The position numbers and the translations under genes are program-made. From Oscillospiraceae bacterium (GTDB lineage: Bacteria; Bacillota; Clostridia; Oscillospirales; UBA929), in the NCBI GenBank assembly GCA_031271325.1, contig JAISVY010000143.1, positions 1-18,366 on the forward strand: a DNA stretch of 18,366 nt. Direction: 5' to 3'. The notes under the pieces were generated by a model. It was not told the DNA's origin and made no database searches. It saw only the letters and a list, made by a program, of their open reading frames with translations. Below, one piece after another: positions 13,684 through 18,366 of this stretch. Each line of letters opens with the position of its first letter. Position 1 is the first letter of the stretch.

Positions 13684-15753
13684 TTATTTACTCAGCTGCT
13701 CCTGAAGCGATTTCGGCAGCTCGACGTAGCTGTGCGGTTCCATTGAGTAGACCCCGCGTCCCTGCGTAAACGTGCGCAGATCGGTGGCGTAGCCGAACAT
13801 TTCGGAGAGCGGGATGTGCGCGACGATCTGCTGCGCGCCGGATATGGTTTCGGTTCCTTGGATCATACCGCGGCGGCGGTTGATGTCGCCCATCACGTCG
13901 CCCAGATAATCTTCGGGTACGGTGACCGATACCAGCATGATCGGCTCCAGCATCACCGGGTCTGCCTTGCGGCAGCCCTCTTTGAACGCCATCGAGCCGG
14001 CGATCTTGAACGCCATTTCCGAGGAGTCCACCTCGTGGAACGAACCGTCGTACAGCGTCACTTTCACGTCCACGACCGGGTAACCCGCGAGCACACCGGC
14101 GTTCATCGCTCCCTGTATGCCCTGATCGACGGCGGGGATAAACTCTTTCGGGATTGCGCCGCCGATGATCTTGTTGATAAATTCATAGCCCTTGCCCGAT
14201 TCGTTCGGTTCCAGACGCAGCTTGACATGACCGTATTGACCGCGCCCGCCCGACTGACGGGCGTATTTGTGGTCGATCTCGGCGGTCTTGCGGATCGTCT
14301 CCTTAAAGGCGACCGAAGGTTTGCCGACGTTGGCTTCAACCTTGAACTCGCGCAGCAGGCGGTCTACGATGATCTCCAAATGCAGCTCGCCCATTCCGGC
14401 GATGATCGTCTGCCCCGTCTCTTGGTCGGTATACGCGCGGAAGGTAGGATCCTCTTCCGAGAGCTTTTGCAGCGCGATGCCCATTTTTTCCTGCCCCGCC
14501 TTGGTGCGCGGCTCGATTGCGACGCGGATGACCGGTTCGGGAAACTCCATTGATTCCAAGACAACCGGCTTCTTGTCGTCGCACAGGGTGTCGCCGGTCG
14601 TGGTGTTTTTCAGCCCCACGGCGGCGGCGATGTCGCCCGCGTAAACGGCGTCGATGTCCTCGCGGTCGTTCGCGTGCATCATCAGGATCCGTCCGAGGCG
14701 CTCGTGGCGTCCCCGGTTGGCGTTGAAGACGGACGAACCGGCGGTCACCGTGCCGGAGTAGACGCGGAAGAAGGTTAGTTTGCCGACGTACGGATCGGTC
14801 ATCACCTTGAACGCCAGCGCGGAAAACGGCGCGGCGTCGTCGGAGGGGCGCTCGGTTTCGGCGTTGTCGTTGTCCGGGTCGGCGCCGATCACGGGGGGGA
14901 TGTCCAGCGGGGACGGCATGTAGGCGACGATTGCGTCCAGCAGGTTCTGCACGCCTTTGTTGCGGTATGAGGTGCCGCACAGTACGGGCACCAGTTTATT
15001 GGCGATTACCGCCTTGCGTATGACCGGGTAGACCATTTCCGGCGTAACCGTCTTCGGGTTCTCCAAAAACGCCTCGGCCAGCCCGTCGTCGAACATCGTT
15101 ACCGCGTCGATCAGCGCCTCGCGGCAGTCCTCCGCCTCGGCGGTCAGTTCCGCCGGGATGTCTTCCTCGACGATTTCCTGTCCCAGCGTATCTTTTGCGA
15201 CGTATGCCCGCATGGTAATCAGGTCGATCACGCCCCGGAACGACGCCTCCGCGCCGATCGGGAGCTGAATGGCCACGGCGTTGCATTTCAGGCGGTCGCG
15301 CATCATCGCGATCACGTTGTGGAAGTTCGCGCCCATGATGTCCATTTTGTTCACATACGCCATACGCGGCACGCCGTAACGGTCGGCCTGCCGCCAAACC
15401 GTCTCGGACTGCGGCTCTACGCCGCCTTTGGCGCAGAACACCGTCACCGCGCCGTCCAGAACGCGCAGCGAACGCTCCACCTCCATCGTGAAATCGACGT
15501 GACCGGGCGTGTCGATGATGTTGATGCGGTGGTTCTTCCACATGGCTGTGGTGGCAGCCGACGTGATTGTGATGCCGCGCTCCTGTTCCTGCGTCATCCA
15601 GTCCATTGTGGCGTTGCCCTCGTGAACCTCGCCCAGCTTGTGGCTGCGGCCTGTGTAGAAGAGGATGCGTTCTGTTGTCGTGGTCTTGCCGGCGTCGATG
15701 TGCGCCATGATGCCGATATTTCGGGTTAATTCCAGGGGTACTTGCCGTGACAT
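13684..15753 (-). CDS. fusA: Translation elongation factor G
   Basis: A 689-residue GTPase that drives ribosomal translocation and, with RRF, recycling. GTP-binding motifs are AHIDAGKTTTTE (P-loop, about residues 17-28), RGITITSAATT (switch I), DTPGHVDF (switch II) and NKMD. The later domains include the FKETIRKTAEIDHKYARQSGGRGQYGHV-type region of domain IV, split here by normal length, and a C-terminus with MEPHSYVELPKSLQEQLSK. Size and order are normal for canonical EF-G. The ATG follows AAAGGAGA. It sits downstream of rpsG with a GC-rich hairpin in the gap. Confidence 0.98.
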   Translation of the reverse strand: MSRQVPLELTRNIGIMAHIDAGKTTTTERILFYTGRSHKLGEVHEGNATMDWMTQEQERGITITSAATTAMWKNHRINIIDTPGHVDFTMEVERSLRVLDGAVTVFCAKGGVEPQSETVWRQADRYGVPRMAYVNKMDIMGANFHNVIAMMRDRLKCNAVAIQLPIGAEASFRGVIDLITMRAYVAKDTLGQEIVEEDIPAELTAEAEDCREALIDAVTMFDDGLAEAFLENPKTVTPEMVYPVIRKAVIANKLVPVLCGTSYRNKGVQNLLDAIVAYMPSPLDIPPVIGADPDNDNAETERPSDDAAPFSALAFKVMTDPYVGKLTFFRVYSGTVTAGSSVFNANRGRHERLGRILMMHANDREDIDAVYAGDIAAAVGLKNTTTGDTLCDDKKPVVLESMEFPEPVIRVAIEPRTKAGQEKMGIALQKLSEEDPTFRAYTDQETGQTIIAGMGELHLEIIVDRLLREFKVEANVGKPSVAFKETIRKTAEIDHKYARQSGGRGQYGHVKLRLEPNESGKGYEFINKIIGGAIPKEFIPAVDQGIQGAMNAGVLAGYPVVDVKVTLYDGSFHEVDSSEMAFKIAGSMAFKEGCRKADPVMLEPIMLVSVTVPEDYLGDVMGDINRRRGMIQGTETISGAQQIVAHIPLSEMFGYATDLRTFTQGRGVYSMEPHSYVELPKSLQEQLSK

Positions 15754-15775
15754 GACTTTGTTTCTCCTTTAGGTA

Positions 15776-15797
15776 TCCCCCGCCCGTAGGCGGGGGA
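15776..15797 (-). other. GC-rich hairpin between rpsG and fusA
   Basis: TCCCCCGCC (15776-15784) pairs with GGCGGGGGA (15789-15797) across a 4-base loop. It stands about ten bases before the fusA ribosome binding site. No U-run follows on the minus strand, so processing, mRNA stabilisation or translational tuning is likelier than termination. Confidence 0.55.
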
Positions 15798-15839
15798 CTC
15801 GGGTTAAGATTTTTGAGTGTGCGGCAGGTGATTTGTGAA

Positions 15840-16310
15840 TTACCACCTGTAATGCGCGAACGCGCGGTTCGCGTCGGCCATTTTGTGCATATCCTCGCGT
15901 TTTTTCACCGAGGAGCCGGTGCCGTTGCCCGCGTCCAGAAGTTCTCCGGCGAGGCGCTCGGCCATCGTCTTTTCGCTGCGGTTGCGGGCGTAACCGATCA
16001 TCCAGCGCAGAGCCAGCGTCTGGCGGCGGTCTTCGCGCACCTCGATCGGAACCTGATAGGTAGAGCCGCCGACACGGCGGGCTTTGACCTCAAGCGACGG
16101 CATGACGTTGGCGACAGCCGCCGTGAACACGTCGAGCGGTTCTTTGCCCGATTTGTCACGGATGATGTCGAACGCCGCGTACACGACCTTCTGCGCGATG
16201 CCCTTTTTGCCGTCGTACATAATGCCGTTGACCAGCTTGGTGACGACGCGAGAATTGTAAACGGGATCGGGTAATACTTCCCTCTTGGGGATAAATCCTC
16301 TTCTTGGCAC
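15840..16310 (-). CDS. rpsG: 30S ribosomal protein S7
   Basis: A 156-residue primary 16S rRNA-binding protein that nucleates the 30S head. It opens PRRGFIPKREVLPDPVYNS and contains KLVNGIMYDGKKGIAQKVVY, the VGGSTYQVPIEV signature, RWMIGYARNRSEKTMAERLAGELLDA and the C-terminal MHKMADANRAFAHYRW. The start is GTG at 16310, preceded by GAGGGAAG. It normally follows rpsL at short distance; here 276 bases separate them and contain a MITE-like element. Confidence 0.97.
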   Translation of the reverse strand: MPRRGFIPKREVLPDPVYNSRVVTKLVNGIMYDGKKGIAQKVVYAAFDIIRDKSGKEPLDVFTAAVANVMPSLEVKARRVGGSTYQVPIEVREDRRQTLALRWMIGYARNRSEKTMAERLAGELLDAGNGTGSSVKKREDMHKMADANRAFAHYRW

Positions 16311-16329
16311 GTTTCTTCCCTCGTTTCAT

Positions 16330-16347
16330 AGGTTGGGCGATGCCCCA
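16330..16347 (-). other. Small hairpin upstream of rpsG
   Basis: GTTGGG and CCCAAC form a 6-bp stem with a 6-base loop, about 20 bases upstream of the rpsG start. S7 represses its own operon in E. coli through a site in the rpsL-rpsG gap, but nothing here can be equated with that site. Confidence 0.3.
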
Positions 16348-16418
16348 ACAGAAAGTCAAAGGTACTCCAAAAGTTCCTGACTTCCGAATTGTGCCGAGAG
16401 AGAATTGATATATTGGTA

Positions 16419-16519
16419 TGTTGGAAATTACCCGCTCCGGCTTGCGACACCGCGCCAAAGGCTCCTGCTCGCAAACGCTTTGCTCGTTCGCCTTGCAGGC
16501 GAACACGCAATTTTCAACA
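16419..16519. mobile_element. MITE-like repeat, short copy (B)
   Basis: A 101-bp relative of the 211-bp element at 8939-9149. The left end TGTTGGAAATTAC differs from the consensus terminal repeat at two positions; the right end (16507-16519) is identical. The CTCCGGCTTG segment is joined directly to GACACCGCGCC, so the central 110 bases of copy A are missing. It lies in the rpsL-rpsG gap and would be transcribed as part of the str mRNA. Confidence 0.75.
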
Positions 16520-16586
16520 CTTCGTATATAAATCACTCTCGGCGGCGGGGTGCTGTTACGCTCCCTGCCCGGTGATGGAGCAAATC

Positions 16587-17009
16587 TTACTTGGTTCCGG
16601 CTTTCGGGCGCTTCGCGCCGTACTTGGAGCGGCCTTGGCGGCGGTTGCCGACGCCCTGCGTATCCATTGTGCCGCGGATGATGTGGTAGCGGACGCCGCC
16701 GACGTCTTTGACGCGGCCGCCGCGAATCATCACCACGCTGTGCTCCTGCAGGTTGTGTCCCACGCCGGGGATATACGCGCTGACTTCGTAGCCGTTGGAC
16801 AGGCGTACGCGCGCGACCTTGCGGAGCGCCGAGTTCGGCTTACGGGGCGTCTCGGTGCGCACGTTGGTACACACGCCGCGCTTTTGGGGGCTTGGGTCGT
16901 CGATCAGTCTCTTGTGCAGGGTGTTCAGCCCTTTTTGCAGCGCGGGGGCTTTGGACTTGTAGCTGCTCTTCTTGCGTCCTTTGCGGACAAGCTGGCTGAC
17001 GGTTGGCAA
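16587..17009 (-). CDS. rpsL: 30S ribosomal protein S12, with substitutions at streptomycin-site positions
   Basis: A 140-residue decoding-centre protein; it has the longer N-terminal region of Gram-positive S12 (B. subtilis about 138). Canonical strings are PTVSQLVRKGR, PQKRGVCTNV, KPNSALRKVARVRL, AYIPGVGHNLQEHSVV and KYGAKRPKAGTK. Two positions depart from the near-universal sequence: TPKKPNS reads TPRKPNS (R56, equivalent to E. coli mature K42, often called K43), and KDLPGVRYH reads KDVGGVRYH (G104, equivalent to P90). K101 and D102, the target of methylthiolation in other species, are kept. The ATG follows AAAGGAGGAA. The gene lies 27 bases after the tRNA-Ser on the same strand, not downstream of rpoC. 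Confidence 0.97.
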   Translation of the reverse strand: MPTVSQLVRKGRKKSSYKSKAPALQKGLNTLHKRLIDDPSPQKRGVCTNVRTETPRKPNSALRKVARVRLSNGYEVSAYIPGVGHNLQEHSVVMIRGGRVKDVGGVRYHIIRGTMDTQGVGNRRQGRSKYGAKRPKAGTK

Positions 17010-17036
17010 ATGCGGTTCCTCCTTTCTGAAATAGTG

Positions 17037-17125
17037 TGGCGGAGGGAGTGGGAGTCGAACCCACGGCTCCTCGCGGAGACACCGGTTTTCAAGACCGGCT
17101 CCTTAGACCACTCGGACATCCCTCC
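17037..17125 (-). tRNA. tRNA-Ser (anticodon UGA)
   Basis: On the minus strand the gene begins GGAGGGA (17119-17125), which pairs with TCCCTCC at 17041-17047, followed by G and an encoded CCA (17037-17039). The anticodon loop CTTGAAA between CCGGT and ACCGG gives UGA at 17089-17091, decoding UCA. A long variable arm (GTCTCCGCGAGGAGC) marks a class II serine tRNA, and the T arm reads GTGGGTTCGAATCCCAC. It lies between secG and rpsL and is probably cut from their transcript. Confidence 0.97.
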
Positions 17126-17133
17126 GAGCGGGG

Positions 17134-17379
17134 TTACGCGGCGGGGATCAGGTTCAGCGCGATGGTCAGTACGATAAACAGCGCGGCGACCCATTTGGTC
17201 ATTCGCGCAAGACGCGCGTCCCATGTCTTGGCTTTGTTCTTCGAGAGGAACGCGTCGGCCGCCCCGGCGATTGCGCCGGAAAGCCCGGAACGCTTGCCGG
17301 ACTGGAAGAGCACGACGACGATCAAGAAAACCGACGTAATGATTTGAATGATGGTCAGTATCAGCGCTACAGTTCCCAC
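17134..17379 (-). CDS. secG: Preprotein translocase subunit SecG
   Basis: An 81-residue inner-membrane protein with two helices (about residues 4-24 and 62-79) joined by a cytoplasmic loop carrying LFQSGKRSGLSGAIAG, the SecG signature. It assists SecYEG protein export. The start is GTG at 17379 with AGGAG about eleven bases upstream; no nearer ATG fits the family start. A strong promoter lies at 17445-17473. Its neighbour downstream is tRNA-Ser, 8 bases away, rather than the rnr-smpB pair frequent in other Firmicutes. Confidence 0.94.
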   Translation of the reverse strand: MGTVALILTIIQIITSVFLIVVVLFQSGKRSGLSGAIAGAADAFLSKNKAKTWDARLARMTKWVAALFIVLTIALNLIPAA

Positions 17380-17444
17380 GGACGCTCAACTCCTACTTTT
17401 TGAGTATGCTTTCCCAATGTGTGTGTAAACATAAGCAGAAACGT

Positions 17445-17473
17445 AGTATAGCAGATTCGCCCGGCATTGTCAA
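17445..17473 (-). promoter_or_regulatory. Strong sigma-A promoter of secG and probably the str genes
   Basis: Minus strand: perfect TTGACA (17468-17473), 17-base spacer, TATACT (17445-17450). No other promoter is evident before rpsL, so this one probably drives secG, tRNA-Ser, rpsL and perhaps rpsG-fusA. Confidence 0.85.
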
Positions 17474-17548
17474 CAAAATTTTGAGACCGGGAGTTCACGC
17501 CTCCCCGTACCGCTTCCCCGTACTGAAATCATTAGGACGAAAATCCTA

Positions 17549-17577
17549 TTGACAAACGGTGCCAATTGTAATACGAT
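17549..17577 (+). promoter_or_regulatory. Promoter of the toxin-antitoxin operon
   Basis: Perfect TTGACA (17549-17554), 17-base spacer, TACGAT (17572-17577). The -10 is covered by the palindrome at 17567-17585. Confidence 0.65.
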
Positions 17578-17585
17578 GTATTACA
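17567..17585. promoter_or_regulatory. Probable autoregulatory operator (palindrome)
   Basis: TGTAATAC and GTATTACA flank GAT as a perfect 8+8 palindrome with a 3-base centre. It overlaps the -10 box, the expected place for repression by a ribbon-helix-helix antitoxin or the antitoxin-toxin complex. Confidence 0.65.
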
Positions 17586-17604
17586 GGAAAGGAAGCGGAT
17601 AAAC

Positions 17605-17826
17605 ATGACGATCTCTCTAAGGCTGAACAATGAGGAATCCGTACTTTTCAAAAAGTACGCCGAATTAAACGGAATGTCTGTTTCAGAGCTGGTTCGCCAG
17701 TCCGTGATTGAGCGTATCGAAGATGAGTATGATTTGAACGCCTACGAAAAAGCGATAGCGGAATATAGGGAAAACCCTGTGACTTATTCTCTCGACGATG
17801 TGGAAAGGGAGCTTGATTCGCAGTGA
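17605..17826 (+). CDS. RelB-like ribbon-helix-helix antitoxin
   Basis: A 73-residue acidic protein. Residues 1-40 have the ribbon-helix-helix pattern: strand MTISLRLNNEE, helix SVLFKKYAELNG, then MSVSELVRQSVIERIED. The tail (EKAIAEYRENPVTYSLDDVERELDSQ) is the acidic arm that typically wraps and neutralises a RelE toxin. The ATG at 17605 follows AAAGGAAG. Its stop overlaps the toxin start by 4 bases. It is expected to bind the palindrome upstream and repress the operon. It resembles RelB/DUF6290-type antitoxins; the exact subfamily is inferred. Confidence 0.85.
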   Translation: MTISLRLNNEESVLFKKYAELNGMSVSELVRQSVIERIEDEYDLNAYEKAIAEYRENPVTYSLDDVERELDSQ

Positions 17827-18101
17827 GTTATCGCGTCGTGCTTACGGAACGGGCAAAAAAACAGGTAAAGAAATTAGACAAACACACGGCGGCTCTTCTT
17901 ATCGGCTGGATGAGAAAAAATCTGGATGGCTGCTGTGATCCCCGCCGATTTGGGAAAGGACTTTCCAGCAACCGCAGCGGTCAGTGGAGGTACCGCGTGG
18001 GCGATTACCGCTTGATTGCGGAAATAGAGGACGATAGGGTTGTTATTTTATTGTTGAATATCGGTCATCGCCGGGAGGTTTACGATTTACCTGTGCCGTA
18101 A
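17823..18101 (+). CDS. RelE-family toxin
   Basis: A 92-residue basic protein of the RelE/ParE superfamily, in which RelE members cut mRNA in the ribosomal A site. The family pattern is clear: YRVVLTERAKKQVKKLDK, RFGKGLSSNRSGQWRYRVGDYRLIAEIEDDRVVILLLNIGHRREVYDL. The arginines of WRYRVGDYR and HRREVY, and the final tyrosine, match positions important in RelE. The start is GTG at 17823 within GTGA, overlapping the antitoxin stop, so toxin synthesis is coupled to antitoxin synthesis. Lower GC than the str genes suggests recent acquisition of the module. Confidence 0.88.
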   Translation: MSYRVVLTERAKKQVKKLDKHTAALLIGWMRKNLDGCCDPRRFGKGLSSNRSGQWRYRVGDYRLIAEIEDDRVVILLLNIGHRREVYDLPVP

Positions 18102-18122
18102 GAAACCGGCGAAGCGCATCAG

Positions 18123-18150
18123 TGCCCGGATGCCTATCACGGGCAATTTT
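18123..18150 (+). terminator. Weak terminator-like hairpin after relE
   Basis: TGCCCG (18123-18128) pairs with CGGGCA (18140-18145) across 11 bases, followed by ATTTT. The stem is short. Its right arm overlaps the repeat end at 18140-18160. Confidence 0.4.
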
Positions 18151-18160
18151 CAACATGCCC
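18140..18160. repeat. Solo end of the MITE-like repeat (C)
   Basis: These 21 bases are the exact reverse complement of the left end of copy A (8934-8954), including GGGCA outside the 13-bp terminal repeat. No matching second end is seen nearby, so it is a truncated relic or an isolated end. Confidence 0.6.
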
Positions 18161-18188
18161 CAAATAAAAAATGTTTGCGATATACGCA

Positions 18189-18219
18189 TTGACTTTGACG
18201 CACGGTCAAGTGATAAACT
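18189..18219 (+). promoter_or_regulatory. MerR-type promoter with 19-base spacer
   Basis: TTGACT (18189-18194), a 19-base spacer and TAAACT (18214-18219). The spacer holds the dyad TTGAC-N5-GTCAA (18195-18209). Over-long spacers with a central dyad are the hallmark of promoters activated by MerR-family proteins through DNA distortion, so autoregulation is likely. Confidence 0.7.
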
Positions 18220-18251
18220 ATGAAACATAGCCGGAAGGAGGAGGTACCGTT

Positions 18252-18366
18252 ATGGACGAAAAACAGCTTGTAAAAATCACCGATCTTTCAACAATGCTTG
18301 AGCTGTCGTCTCGAAGCCTGCGGTATTATGAACAGGTCGGGCTGATAAAGAGCGTTCGTCCCGCGT
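18252..18366 (+). CDS. MerR-family transcriptional regulator, N-terminal fragment
   Basis: Only the first 38 codons are present; the gene runs off the window. The translation contains VKITDLSTMLELSSRSLRYYEQVGLIKSVRP, the winged helix-turn-helix of MerR proteins, with R-x-L-R-Y-Y-E-x-x-G-L-I as the signature. The ATG at 18252 follows GGAGGAGG. The effector domain lies outside, so the ligand cannot be told. The promoter upstream has the MerR-type 19-base spacer. Confidence 0.88.
   Translation, partial: MDEKQLVKITDLSTMLELSSRSLRYYEQVGLIKSVRPA

Overview
The window comes from a fairly GC-rich member of the Firmicutes, most likely class Clostridia and perhaps the Oscillospirales. The evidence is ribosomal protein S12 and S7 of Gram-positive length, AGGAGG-type ribosome binding sites, consensus sigma-A promoters, a soluble ATP-linked glycolytic set with pyruvate phosphate dikinase, and an aldo/keto reductase with two ferredoxin-type clusters, typical of anaerobes. 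Species cannot be named from sequence alone.

Layout. 1-90 is the N-terminus of lgt (minus strand) with its promoter. 91-635 is a repeat-rich gap holding a possible gene remnant, a 15-bp inverted repeat and three GTAG-tagged REP-like hairpins. 636-3291 is a plus-strand operon: a small membrane protein, argS (4-bp overlap) and an RpiB-family isomerase. 3392-7185 carries, on the minus strand, an orphan HipA/CtkA-like kinase and ppdK; ppdK has a long structured leader and a strong promoter lying in the 3' end of the next gene. 7411-8828 is an overlapping minus-strand pair: a YfbR-type 5'-deoxynucleotidase and a histidine-kinase-like ATPase without a phosphoacceptor histidine. A MITE-like element and back-to-back promoters separate it from gap (9317-10330). 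An aldo/keto reductase and a two-CBS-domain protein follow on the plus strand.

12394-17379 is a minus-strand translation and secretion block: secG, tRNA-Ser(UGA), rpsL, rpsG, fusA, and tuf with its own promoter. A second, shorter copy of the MITE sits between rpsL and rpsG. S12 carries changes at two classical streptomycin positions (Lys to Arg and Pro to Gly). 17549-18101 is a RelB/RelE-type toxin-antitoxin module with a palindromic operator over its -10 box. The window ends inside a MerR-family regulator with the 19-bp-spacer promoter characteristic of that family.

Functionally the window is mostly housekeeping (translation, central carbon flux through GAPDH and PPDK, nucleotide clean-up, Sec export, lipoprotein maturation). 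Accessory insertions sit in the gaps: an orphan kinase, a TA module and small repeats. No large undescribed multigene defence or biosynthetic system is visible. The best leads are the S12 variant, the MITE family including its insertion in the str operon, the ppdK leader, the His-less GHKL protein and the orphan HipA-like kinase.
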